A stretch of DNA of 64,000 nucleotides. Source: Mauremys mutica (taxonomy: Eukaryota > Chordata > Testudines > Geoemydidae). Positions 1-10,732 of the stretch are shown in pieces (within the stretch, counting starts at the first letter, position 1; the number at the start of each line of letters is the position of its first letter). Under the pieces are notes generated by a model. The model did not search any database and had not been told where the DNA came from. It worked only from the letters and a program-made list of their open reading frames with translations. Position numbers and translations under genes: made by a program. The DNA lies in the NCBI RefSeq assembly GCF_020497125.1, contig NC_059081.1:19687105-19751104 (forward strand), written 5' to 3'.

Positions 1-2220
1 TGTCATCAATGCTATTTGTGATGCCACTAAGCCGTTCATAAGATGAAGGTCTAAACATAATTCTAGACATGTAAATTGTGAAGCTTGTGTGGCCACAACA
101 AAAGACTCAGGCTTTGTTGTGGTAGTTTTGCATTTGCTTTCTTGGCTGAATGTGACTCAGACTTTAAACTGTTCATAGCTATAGCCAGTATCTCTTGTCA
201 CTTGTAGTGTGATGAATATGAAGTTTGAATTTGCAGAGTATATGAGTATGTGCTCTGTTTACTTGGGCTCCAGCGTCAAGTCTTTTAACTGCAAACTAAA
301 TAAAGCTTTCACTCTTTTTACTGTTCCTTTCTGGTATATGAAGTCTCCCTAAGTGTGCTCTGAAACAAAGAGTATTATTGGGGTTTTTTTTTTCCCCACC
401 TTTAAAAATATCAGCTCTTGATTTCCATTTTCTTTAGGACTAGAAGGATATAGATATCACAATAAATGTAAAACTGAAATGTGGCTTTCTCACTCTTTAA
501 CTACAGGAGAAAGTTGAAGTGAGTCTATAGGACCAACAACAGACCTTCTCTCCTGTCCACTAGAGGAATTTTCTAGGCTTCCCTACCAGAATCAGGAATT
601 TATTCTGACCCAAGTGACTTCCACCAGGAGATTCTTTTCCTAAATCTTCTTCTGATAGTTCTGATTTGCAGTCTTACTTTTAATTTTATCTAGGGGGAGT
701 GGTATTGACCCCCTGTATTTAGACTGCCTGCCACTTTTCATTATGAAAAATTTCCCCACTATTTGTTTTTGTGGCTTGTTTGTTTGTTTTTGTTTTGGAA
801 ATACCTCCATGGTTTGCAGCAACAATTTGAAATTTGGCAGAGTGATAACACTGCGATCAAGGAGTGCCATGGCCTAGTTCTGTGAATTTGTTCCTACTTT
901 GCTGAGTTATAACTTTAAGATGCCAAATATTGCCATTTGTAGTCTGCACTATGCTGCTAAAAACTGAGTATTCCAACTGCACAGAGCATGCTCCATCCCC
1001 AGGGAATCTCCCCCTGGAGCCTATGCTAAGCATCCTCCCTAGCATTTTCCTAAATAACCACATGGAACCATAGCCCCAAAACACAAGAGGGGTGGGATGG
1101 GAGTCATAAGACAACTTCCCCACAAATCTAATTTTCTGGTAATGCTCCCCAAGCTCTAGCTCCTCTTTCTGGGGAATTAGTATCTTCCCTGACCCTCAAA
1201 ACATGTTGCCCTACTGCTTATCACCATGTTCCCTCAACCAAACCATTTTCTGTTTTCCTGCCCTAGCTTAGAGCCTGTAGGCGGAAGAGGATGCAAAATA
1301 TTGCAGGAGTGTCCTGCAACAGATTCTCTGTCCCTGCCTCCCAACAGCTAATAGCACAAGGAGTGCTAAAGGAGCGGGAGAGTAGAGAGAGCACGGGCAG
1401 GAGGATGACAGAGCACAGCTGCATGGATAGCTGAGCTGTGAGTGGATTCTGGGGGTACTTGCATGTGTTTGAGTATCTGTTTGATAGGATGTAGGGGAGA
1501 GGGGAAAAGAAGGTATGTGAGACTTCAAGGGGTGGTGACAGGAAAGACCGTGTGCAATTTTGGGATGGAAGGCAGCAGAGTACATCTCCATTAGAGAAAT
1601 GTTGTGGGGAGCAAAAGACCACGTGTAAAAAAATTTTGGGGGAGGAAGCGGGGGAAGGGTGTGGAATTGCTGAAGAATGCATGTTATTTGTTGTAGTAGC
1701 CAAAGTCCCCAATGAGGATTATGGCTCCATTGTTAAGCACTGTCCATACGTGTACAGTAAGAAGATATGACCCCTGCTTCAAAGAACTTGCTGTATAATT
1801 TAAGACACAACCAGCGAGAAACAAACAAAACTGGAAGGGACGGGAGGTATATACATAAGTTACCCTGTAATCCTTTGTTCCAATGTGTCAGTCATCATCC
1901 TTTAGTGGCTGGGCCATAAGGAGAGCTGCTTATTCCTGCTGCTAGCTAATGTTGTTGCTATATTAGCTCTAGTGGTACATTTCTCTATAGTGGTGAAGTT
2001 CCAGCATTTGAATGCAACTTATGTGCAAACTAATAACTCGTGCATTACAACAGAACTTTTCCCTCTTTCCTTTTAGGAAGAAACCTTAGAAAATTACACA
2101 AACTGTTTAAAAGAAAACTGTTCAGGTTGTATAGTCAAGCATGGAAAGTTGGGAAATGCCTTAATCAGTGGCCCCCAGGTAGCTGCAATTGAAGGCAGCG
2201 GTGGCTTTTCTTGCAGTAAG
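1..2220. other. Intergenic; no gene recognised
   Basis: Open frames here are short and lack recognisable domains. A degenerate dispersed-repeat fragment at about 1710-1860 shares the wording of the repeat at 17440-17520 (an interspersed sequence containing AAGCACTGT followed by a CCTGCTTCAAAGAACTT-like stretch). Nothing else can be supported. Confidence 0.6.
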
Positions 2221-2221
2221 A

Positions 2222-2705
2222 CAGTGTGGTCTGGAAAAGTGGATGTGAAATTGGGAGTCAGGTGGTCCTGAGTTCTACATCTGTTTCTGTCACTGACTAA
2301 TTAGATGGCCTTAGGCAAATCACTTCACCCTTCTCCCTCCATTTTCCCATCTATAAAATGGTAGTACTAATACTTAACCACCTACTACTCAGGCTTTGGC
2401 TATACTTGCATTTCAAAGCGCTAAGTGTAGTCAAAGCGCCAGCGCTGGGAGAAAACTCTCCCAGCGCTGTCCGTACTCCACCTCCCTGTGGGGAATAACG
2501 GACAGCGCTGGGAGCGCGGCTCCCAGCGCTGGGGCTTTGACTACACTGGCGCTTTGTAGCGCCGCAATTTGCAGCGCTGCAGAGGGTGTGTTTTCACACC
2601 CTGCTGCAGCGCTGCAAATTTGTAAGTGTAGCCAAGCCCTCAGAGGTGTTGGGAGGATTCATTATTTAATGTCTGTACAGTGACTTGAATATATAAAATG
2701 CTAAG
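2222..2705 (+). mobile_element. MIR SINE, split by an inverted-repeat DNA element
   Basis: The stretch 2226-2391 follows the MIR order: GGAGTCAGG, then a GACCTTGGGCAA-like GGCCTTAGGCAAATCACTT, then CCATCTATAAAATGG. The 3' MIR part (AGGTGTTGGGAGGATTCATT) resumes at 2640. The interruption is the element at 2392-2639, so that element is younger than the MIR. Confidence 0.8.
2392..2639. mobile_element. Short inverted-repeat element (Harbinger-like MITE) with 3-bp TSD
   Basis: The ends are GGCTTTGGCTATACTT and the inverse of GGGCTTGGCTACACTT. The flanks duplicate TCA (2389-2391 and 2640-2642). The interior is made of GC-rich AGCGCTG-type modules repeated in inverted order and has no coding capacity. 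The 3-bp duplication fits PIF/Harbinger; the superfamily is inferred. The copy at 14671-14938 is closely similar and the longer one at 13360-14182 shares the termini. Confidence 0.75.
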
Positions 2706-2939
2706 TATTCTGAAAAATGCCATAGGTGTCTCACATTAGACACCTAAACTTAGTAGACACTTTCACAAGTTTAGGCTTTCATTTGTGTGCCTCAGTTCGA
2801 CATCCGTTAAGGAGTTTTTCTTCACAATTCCATTCTGATATATGGGGATAAAGTATTTGTGAAGAACTCAGATATTTATGGCAACCAGTGCCCCAGAAAA
2901 GCTCCTGAGTAAATGAATAATTCTGTGCAGATGGTATCA

Positions 2940-3075
2940 GAGGGGTAGCCGTGTTAGTCTGTATCCACAAAAACAGCGAGGAGTCCAGTGACACCTTAAA
3001 GACTAACAGATTTATTAGGGCATAAGCTTTCGTGGGTAAAAAAAGCCCACTTCTTCAGATGCATGGAGTGAAAAT
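2940..3075 (-). mobile_element. Turtle-type interspersed repeat, minus orientation
   Basis: In reverse the segment reads CTGAAGAAGTGGGCTTT, then ACCCACGAAAGCTTATG, then AATAAATCTGTTAGTCTTT, and ends in ACACGGCTACCCCTCTGAT. The short element at 4952-5058 is a relative (same GAAGAAGTG, CACGAAAGC and TTGTTAGTCTTC order). The class is not established here. Sequence to about 3245 may belong to the same repeat. Confidence 0.6.
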
Positions 3076-3681
3076 TACAGAAACAGGCATAAATATATGA
3101 TGCCACATACACCCTGACTAAATGGGCCTTCAACATGGGTTCTCCACTTGTAAGATAACTCTTAAAATAAATTTGCTTGAGAAAGAGGCGATGAAACAAC
3201 CACTTTAAAACTTGGCTGAGACTTTTATGGTTTATAAAATCTAGCAACAGAATGTGAAAAATATTGTTATAGCAACAACTCTTTATACTGGTAATATTAC
3301 CTTTTTAGATATTGCCTTTCACCAAACAGGCTCCCAAGGAATGTTACAATATATAATTAGTATAGTTTCACCTCTGAAATGCAGATAGCTATGGGGTAAA
3401 GAATGACAGCCACCTACACCCTAATCCTGCAAATCATATATTAGTAGCAAGAAATCTGTTCCTTATCCACTTGAGAGCTTTGGTTAAAAAATTGTGTTTG
3501 ATGATCAAATTTAAACCTAATTGAAACAAAACAGTTGATGTAAAACATCTTCTAGATGAGGCAGAAGCCTAGACTACAGATTTGACTATGTATGTGAAAA
3601 TATCCCAATGGAGCATGACTGCATCTTGATGCCATGAGACAGTATTTTAAGCACTGAGATGGCCTGCAGTACGGTCTAGGC

Positions 3682-4439
3682 CAGGGGTGGGCAAACTTTT
3701 TGGGCCGAGGGCCACATCTGGGTGGGGAAATTGTATGCAGGGCCGGGGTGGGGGTTGGGGTGCAAGAGGGAGTATGGGATGTGGGAGGGGGTGTGGTGTG
3801 CAGGAAGGGGCTCAGGTCAAGGGATTGGGGCAGAGGAGGGGTGCAGGGCATATGAGGGAGCTCGGAAGGGGGTTGGCGTGCAGGAGGGGTGCCGAGTGCG
3901 AGAGGGGGCTCAGGGCAGGGGGTAAGGGTGCAGGAGGGGTGGGAGGTGCAGGCAGAGGGCTTAGGACAGGAAGTTGGGGGGCGGGGTGCAGGAGGGGTTC
4001 GGGCTCCGGCCCGTGCCACTTACCTAAAGCGGCTCTGGGGTGGCAGCGGTGCGAACCGGGGCCAGGGTAGGCTCCCTGCACGCCTGCCCTGGCCCCACGC
4101 TGTGCCGTTCCGGAAAGCGCTGTGGCCCCTGGGGGAAGGGGGGGTGGAGGGCTCCGCATGCGCTGCCCTTGCCGCGCCTCCAGGTACCTCCTCCAAAGCT
4201 CCCATTGGCCATGGTTCCCCGTTCCCAACCAATGGGAGCTGCGGGAGGCAGTGCCTGGCGGCAAGGGCAACACATGGAGCCCTCTGCCCCCCCGCCCCTG
4301 GGGGGCTGCAGAGAAGTGGTGCCGGCCGCTTCTGAGACCGATGTGGGGCCTGCAGCACCACGGGGGACAATCCCACGGGCCGGATCCAAAGCCCTGAGGG
4401 GCCGGATCCGGCCCGTGGGCCGTGGTTTGCCCACCCCTG
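3682..4439. mobile_element. Non-autonomous hAT-like element with perfect 8-bp TSD
   Basis: The termini are CAGGGGTGGGCAAACTTTT and the inverse of CAGGGGTGGGCAAACCAC. GTCTAGGC is present at both 3674-3681 and 4440-4447, a perfect 8-bp target duplication as expected of hAT. The 758-bp interior is GC-rich, with a purine-skewed left half. The open frames in it have no transposase features. Confidence 0.9.
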
Positions 4440-4940
4440 GTCTAGGCCCTTGGGATAAGTGTACAAACTTTTGGGGGAGTAACTCTGAGGAGAGGGGACA
4501 CAAGGTGGTTAGCAGGGGCACGTGAGGACCTGATGAAATAGAACAGTCCTGTATTCTTGCTGCTGGCTAAAGATCCCATTAAAACCAATAAGAGACCCCA
4601 AATCTTGCATGACATTGTTGGCCATCTTGTTACATTTTTCCATATATCAAGTAAAATATCATGTATATGGGGTGGGGGACACAGAACTTCCCCCTGTAGT
4701 TTGAGGGAAGATGCACTGTGTTAGCAGCCAGGAGACTCTGGATTGTAGCGTCACCTCTTCTATTGTCTGCTGTTAATATTTTGGTGTAGCTCACAAGTCA
4801 TATTACTCACCATCTTAACTTGACTAGGATTTAAAGGTGTGATGTTAGCTAATGTGTTTTAAAGATCTATTGTAGACTAGGCATGCAGCCTTTACTGTGT
4901 GATAAATTGATCAAATTAAAGCCTGGGCTGGGATTAAAAC

Positions 4941-5069
4941 ATGTCTCTAAAAAAAAGTCCATTCTATGCATCCGAAGAAGTGAGCTGCAGCTCACGAAAG
5001 CTCATGCTATAATAAATTTGTTAGTCTTCAAGGTGCCACAAGTACTCCTGTTCTTTTTATGTCTCTAAA
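4941..5069 (+). mobile_element. Short retroposed repeat flanked by an 11-bp TSD
   Basis: ATGTCTCTAAA occurs at 4941-4951 and again at 5059-5069. Between them lies about 107 bp with GAAGAAGTGAGCTGCAGCTC and AATAAATTTGTTAGTCTTC, ending in CTTTTT. A duplication of this length is typical of LINE-type target-primed insertion. Confidence 0.75.
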
Positions 5070-5749
5070 TGACAGCATTCCCCTTGAGCTGGGTTAGGTA
5101 TCAGCCTAAGGCTAACAGCCAGAGGCCTGTGCTTTGGAGCTGAAGATCTTGCATTCAAATCCTCCAGTTACTCATGCAGCAATAAAACAGAATGAGCTCA
5201 TTGCTCAAGGTTGTCTGCACAAGGGGGCAGAGCTAAGGTCATAGGGGTAACCTTAATTCTGGTATTTGCTAACCATGGTGTGTAAAAATGACCCTCTCTT
5301 AGGTGGCGCTTTTGAGAGGTCTGGATGCCTCCGGGTCTTGCTAAGGAGCCTTCAAGTTACAGGTCACCTCCTGCATGGCCTGAAGCTCAGGGGGCATTAC
5401 AAGTAGTTCCCACTGTTGGTGGCTGTTGGACGGCCCCTCAGCGAGCTGAGGCTGGTGGCCCTGAGCTGGAAGCTGACTGGGACGGCCACCCTGGGTCCGT
5501 GCCCCCGAGACACAACGCTCCCTGCTGCAGCGCTGCCACCACTCAGGATGTTAGCGGCGCAGGGGCCGGGGCTGTCTGGACATGGCCTCAGCCATAGCGG
5601 GTGAGGGCTCTAAGTTGCGGGGCATGTGGGGGGCGTGTCAAAGCTCCGGGGCTGGAGAATCGCCGACGCCACCAGGCGCGTCGTGCCGGCCCCTCTCCCG
5701 CAGTCTGGCTGGCAGGGCATGTCCAGCTCCGACTTGGGTCCCTAGCAGC

Positions 5750-5763
5750 GTTGCCAAGGGAAC
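5750..5763. promoter_or_regulatory. RFX X-box-like site
   Basis: GTTGCCAAGGGAAC matches 12 of 14 positions of the palindromic X-box GTTGCCATGGCAAC. It lies about 250-400 bp upstream of the presumed SPOPL start region. Binding is inferred only. Confidence 0.35.
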
Positions 5764-5996
5764 CGGGCAGAGGCCGCCCCAATCCGAGGGCAACGCCCCC
5801 CCCAGGCTCGTGACAAAGCCCCCGCCCGTCACACCTGGCTGAGAGCCTGCGGGCGCGAGGCGCATTCAGCCGTTAGAGGGGCGGGCGGAGCGCGCGGGGA
5901 GGAGAGACCTCGCCAGCGCAGCACGTGGCAGCGCCCAGCCCCGCGAGAACCCGGATGTGAGCTCATCCCTGCACGCAGCGTGACCCCCTCCCTGCC

Positions 5997-6004
5997 CGGA
6001 AGTG
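5997..6004 (+). promoter_or_regulatory. ETS/GABP-type site near the presumed start
   Basis: CGGAAGTG, preceded by C, fits the ETS-family core found at many TATA-less CpG-island promoters. Its position about 230 bp upstream of the exon 1 donor suits a promoter-proximal role. Confidence 0.4.
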
Positions 6005-6228
6005 AGGCGGCTGGGGCTGTACGGGAGCCGGGAGGTATCGGGTGGGGGTGTGTTGGGGCGGGTGGTCTCGGCTTCGTCCCCGGCGCTCGTAGCGAGGAAG
6101 GTTGTGAAGGGGCGGAAATGTGGCTCCGCGACCGCCCTGCCTCGCCGCTCCCGCCTCCCACCGGGCACCAGTGACCGCCCGCCAGCATGAGACCCGCCGC
6201 CGAGCCGCCTCGCCAGCGCCGCGCTCCG
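6000..6228 (+). other. SPOPL: SPOPL non-coding exon 1 (5' UTR); 5' end approximate
   Basis: A consensus donor, CCG|GTAAGT, stands at 6228/6229 inside the CpG-rich region. It is the best splice donor upstream of coding exon 2, whose 5' part (32523-32581) is untranslated and has its own acceptor. I therefore infer that exon 1 ends at 6228 and is joined to 32523. The 5' end is a guess, since no TATA box is visible, as is usual for CpG-island promoters. The exon carries short upstream reading frames starting at 6118 and 6187. Confidence 0.6.
6187..6228 (+). other. Upstream ORF start in SPOPL exon 1, continuing into exon 2
   Basis: An ATG with A at -3 opens 14 codons to the exon 1 donor. After the predicted splice it reads three more codons of exon 2 and stops at TGA (32532-32534), giving a 17-codon frame that ends before the SPOPL start at 32582. 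A second upstream frame (ATG at 6118, stop ending 6174, 18 codons) lies just before it. Both are real only if transcription starts upstream of them. They could lower or regulate SPOPL translation. Confidence 0.45.
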
Positions 6229-6749
6229 GTAAGTTCCCGAGCCCCAGGGCTCCTCAGTCTGCTCCCGCTGGGGGGTCTCCGCCCCTGGCCTGTGCTAGCA
6301 GCCCGGGCTCTGTCCCCTAGGGCCGCCGGGGGACACGGGCCCCGCCGGCAGTAGGGAGGCCCCGATCCCCGGGCCAGTGGCTCTCCGCGCCCCTGGGCGT
6401 GCCCGGGTCTCCCGGGGGCAGGCCTACGCACCGCCCCCTCCCCCCGACAGCACTCCTGCGGCCGCGAGCTCCGACTGGCCCCGTCCCGCCCCCAGGCCCC
6501 AGCGGAGGGGCCGCGATCTCGGCCCGTCTCTCCCAACACACCCCGGGAGTCATCGAGTAGCGAGGCCTGGCAGGGCTGTGCCCTCCTTCCCTCCCCTCTC
6601 GTCTCCCCCATCCCCACGCTGAATCCCAGGCAGGGGAGTGAGGCCTTGCCCCCAGTCCTGCACACTGGCTGGGACTCTGAACAGGCAGGCCCTCCACTCC
6701 CCTTCCCCTGGCAGCTACTCCCCAAGATGGGGGGATTGTGCAAGGAAGG

Positions 6750-8960
6750 CGTGTGGAGCTCAGCTTATCTGGGGGGTGATGCAGGGCAGAATCACAGAGA
6801 AGGGTCAGAGTCCTCCCGTCCCCCACTTTTTCCATCCCTTACACATCTCCAAGGAAAGCGGGGGGGAGGGGGGAAGTGTCTTCTGGCTTTCCCTCAGACA
6901 CCTCTTACATTTCTTTCTGCTTGAAAACTCTCAGGTATTCAATCCCTTCCCCTCTTACCTAGGGGTTTGAATAGGCAATGATAACCGTGGACTCCTTGTT
7001 TCAAATGTGGAGCTTGTATTCCTATTGGGGTAGTAGCTTGGAAACAGGGCAGAAAAGTTGCTTGGTTCCGTTTTCTGAGCTCTTGATACTTGTACGTATG
7101 AGTGCTGCAGTAGCTAGTCTGTGAATGAGTGCTAGTCTAACAGATGAGTTAATTTTGGGAAATTTTTTAATGAACGGTAAGTGTAAAAAGCACTGGTCTG
7201 CGTCCTTCCTTGCACCAAAAATCACTTGTCTCAAGCTGGTCATAAACCTATGAGAGGTAGAGAGGTCCATTTGTGATTTATACATCTGTATAACATCTAG
7301 AGAGAGAGACACTCTAGTATGAACTAATTAGTTTAGACATTGGCTGAGGGAGACAAGAAAGTGACTATCCAAAATCTTATGTCCTTGTTTGTTTATCCTG
7401 TGCTTGTTGCCTGGGCTTTGCCTGCTTATTGTAACATAGCCGTCTAAGAAAATTCCACATCTTCCTCTTAGAACAACAACAAACATTGTTTTTGTTGTTG
7501 CCTTGTTTTGGGTTGTGTAACTTGCAGAGCTTCATTCTAAATGATTGCAATGAATAGTATTTTCAATTTCATCCTTGATTCATCCACTACAGTTTGGGCT
7601 GTTAATGAATATAACTGTTAGGGCCTTGGTCATAACACAGTTGTCTCTTACCTGGTTAAAATTGCTACAATTTGGAGCATGAACAGGAATGCTGTCTCAC
7701 ATAGTTATGTGATCCAATGAAATCCAGTTTATACCTCAAATTTTACTGTCAACTTCAGTGTCCCGATGTGGTGGTTCTGTATTGTAGGCAAGGCATTTTA
7801 AGACAAGTGATAGTTAAAGGACAAATAGTATTTTAACAAGGGAAAGAATATGAATAAACTAAATTAACATGAACAAAAATATTACTAACTTTTTCAAAAG
7901 TATAACTTAAGAATGAAGTGTATTGTTTTGTATTGTAATGAACTCTATTAACTTTGAAGATATTGTGAACATAATAGCTTAGTTTAGTTCCGCTCTATAA
8001 AAGTATATTTGTATTCCTATTAATGCCAAGCTTTTCTATGGTGTCATTCATCCATAAATATCTACGGGTTAATTTAAAAAAAAAATAATTTGTCCGATGT
8101 TTGAGGGTCAGTGACTTTCAAATTAAATGTGTTTACATGAATCAAAAGATGGAGTTTCTACCTGTCAGCCATGCAAAGTCAATGTGGTATCTGAGATTCA
8201 AGCTGGGTTCTTTCCTACTCTTTATAACGGTTCTGCAGAATAAATTACACTGTCAGTGTTTCATGTGGTTTGAACAGCAGTACAAAGGAATTCTTCTGGT
8301 TCTAGAATTGAAGTTGAGGAATCAGGTGGGATAACATGGGGCTTTTTTAGTTAAAGTTTTCAGACAGAACCATCAATTTCAACGGCTTTTCTGAGATTGC
8401 TTTGCAAAATTATGAAAATAGGAACAAACCAATCTGTTTTACTTAACTGTTCTGAAAGACTAAAACATGGTGAGGATGTTAAGGGGGCACTGGAAATTTA
8501 GAAATCACACATATGTCTGAAATTTACTTAATGTTGTTACAGCTAACTCCTAGGAGTCCTATACCTGAGAGTAGGGAAATGCATTTTTTTCTCTAATTCT
8601 TGGTTTGTTCCTTGCATTTAATAGCGTGTTTGTATGCCAGTTTCACTGTTTCTGCTGCATAGTCATTTTTCCCTTTTGTGTGGATCTTGCAGACAGCCAT
8701 AGGGAAAAGAGAAACATTTTAAAATAATATTTGTAAAACCACAAAACACTACAGGGGCAAGTATAGTATCTGAAACTACTTCTAACTCAGTCCTTTGAAA
8801 CCGACTAGATCTCAAGTTGACATATTTTTAAAATATCCAGAAATATTCTGATTGGGTCTTTGTGCCACACTGAACTTCTACCAGGCTTCTACCAGGTTTT
8901 AATTTCAACAACTAAGAATTTATTGTTGTCAAAGAATGTAACTTGTTGAAATTTTAGTTA
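6750..8960. other. Intron 1 stretch without recognisable features
   Basis: AT-rich unique sequence. Short open frames have no recognisable domain, and no clear repeat ends are visible. Confidence 0.5.
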
Positions 8961-8966
8961 CTAATC

Positions 8967-9255
8967 AAGGCCTTATTTAACTTGTGATATTGCTGATTCT
9001 GCAATATAAGGCTTTCACTGCAATTTTGAAAGTGGGAGCCCCAGGGCACCTCTCTCTCAGCCCTGGGCTGCCAACAGTGGGAGCCCCCGCTCTGAGCCCT
9101 GGGCGTCTGACCATGGAAAATTGCAGAAAAGTAATAATGGACTTTATTACCGCAAATAATGAGATTCATTATTACTTTTCCACAATTTTCCATCTCTTGT
9201 CTGCAACTCAGCTGCAATTTTTTGACAATCATCCCGCAATTCAAGTAGGGCCTTA
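8967..9255. mobile_element. MITE-like inverted-repeat segment in intron 1
   Basis: The left edge AAGGCCTTATTTAACTTG is approximately inverted at the right edge (CAAGTAGGGCCTTATG). Internal stretches are also inverted, for example AATGGACTTTATTACC against AATGAGATTCATTATTAC. There is no coding capacity. Superfamily uncertain. Confidence 0.45.
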
Positions 9256-10433
9256 TGCATGATTATCTATGAGGCCGTAGAAGACCATGGTAAATTAAAG
9301 CTATCCATAAATTTATATGCCCCCCGCCCAAAAAGAGAGAAAATGAAACAATGGCAAAAATCTACTGATTACAATTCTTAGAGGGATACTAGCTTGAAGA
9401 CTAGTTACTTTTATTGAATTTTCTGAAAATAATTTCAGTTAGTAAATCCCTTTTCCATTTTTTGTGGTTTTATGAGTATTTGAACTTTTTGAGCTGTAAA
9501 TAAAAGAAACTGACTAACTTATGCAGGGAAAATAGTTAAACCACCTACTGTCAAATACACAAAGTAAACATATTTGAAAAAATATTTTTTCAAATGTTTT
9601 GTTTATTGTAATAGGTATTCAGATTCAGTTTTGAGTAATGTTTAAGTTGATGATTTTTCTTTCTACTGACTCTTGCTTGTTTTTTTTGTCTCCTGTTTGA
9701 GCTACAAGCTTTTTTTTAAACCTCAGCCTTCTTGTACTGTACTTCACTTTTCTTTTTACATCCTGCATCCTTGCAGAACTTTGTACTCTGAAACTGTTTC
9801 TTACGATAGTGAGTTCTAGGTGCTCAGATGCTATGGTGATAGGCCCTATATAACAACAAAAGTTTCAAGTACCAAGATTCCTCATCATTTTCCCATGCTC
9901 TGTTTTTTCCGCTGTACTGGTGAGAAGTAGATTTCAGATGGCTTTTCCTCTAGTAGCATTCTCTGACTGGATCATGCTATTGAGAAGCATTTCTGGGTTT
10001 TTGAAAAAGGAATTCCTTAGGCAAAACTTCAATAAAGTTAAGAATAAGGAATTCTAAATGAGGCCATTAGATGTTAAACTAAGGTAACTGATTACAAGCA
10101 ATGTCAGAGTAAGTATTGCTTTTGTAAAATATCCTGATTTGCAAAGTATTTTTAAGAATCGATGTCTTTTTTTTATTAATCCATCCTTCTTTGCTTTCTG
10201 GGTATCTTAACTTATTTAAAATTTTATATATGCAGCTAAATATAAATGAAAAAGACACAAACATTTATTCATATTTATATTAATTGGGAATGTTACCCAA
10301 CACCCAGTAAGGCAAGGATTAAGCCTAATCGCCAGTCAAAACATACGGAGTCCAGAGCCATGCCCTCTCCTGCTGCTTGAGTGCCTCCCTCACCACATGG
10401 TCCAGAAGACCCTGCTAGAGGCCTGTGCGGGAC

Positions 10434-10732
10434 TATGACTACGCACACTTTACAACAGCTCAGCTGTGCCGCTGTAGCTGCGCCGTTTTAAGCTGCTCTT
10501 TATCGCTGGGAACTCTCCTGGTGACAAAATAAAACCACCTCCAACAAGGGGCAGTAGCTTCGTCACCGGAAGCACAGCTCCTGCTGATGAAACGCTGTCC
10601 ATACCAGCGCTTTTCATCATTAAAACTTTTTTCATTCAGGAGTGTTTTTTCACACACCCGTCCCCCTTCTCCCCCCCCTCCCCCCCGAGTGACAAAAGTT
10701 TTAACAATGAAAGTGCCATTGTAGATAAAGCC
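10434..10732. mobile_element. MITE with internal inverted modules
   Basis: The segment runs from ATGACTACGCACACTTTA to AATGAAAGTGCCATTGTAG. It contains inverted GTGACAAAA / CTTCGTCACCGG and AAAACTTTTTTCATT / AAAAGTTTTAACAATG modules and a GTGTGAAAAAACACTC hairpin region. It resembles the GC-module MITEs at 2392 and 14671 in design, not in sequence. Confidence 0.5.

Larger units (their letters stand above)
5300..6700 (+). promoter_or_regulatory. SPOPL: CpG-island promoter region of SPOPL
   Basis: This 1.4 kb block is far richer in G, C and CpG than the AT-rich flanks. It contains GC boxes (for example near 5878-5890), an ETS-type CCGGAAGTG at 5997-6004 next to the presumed start region, and a near-palindromic RFX X-box-like site at 5750-5763. 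It ends with the exon 1 donor at 6229. Long open frames on both strands here are a by-product of high GC and show no recognisable protein. A TATA-less housekeeping-type promoter is inferred; the exact start site is not determinable from sequence. Confidence 0.8.

Noticed and set aside
3552..4525. Several overlapping 120-165 codon frames on both strands
   Set aside because: They lie within or across the GC-rich hAT-like element and consist of low-complexity Gly/Pro-rich translations without transposase motifs.
5829..6743. 304-codon minus-strand open frame in the CpG island
   Set aside because: High GC removes stop codons by composition; no domain, low-complexity Pro/Gly/Arg/Ser content, and it overlaps the promoter and exon 1 of SPOPL. 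A divergent transcript is possible but not supported.
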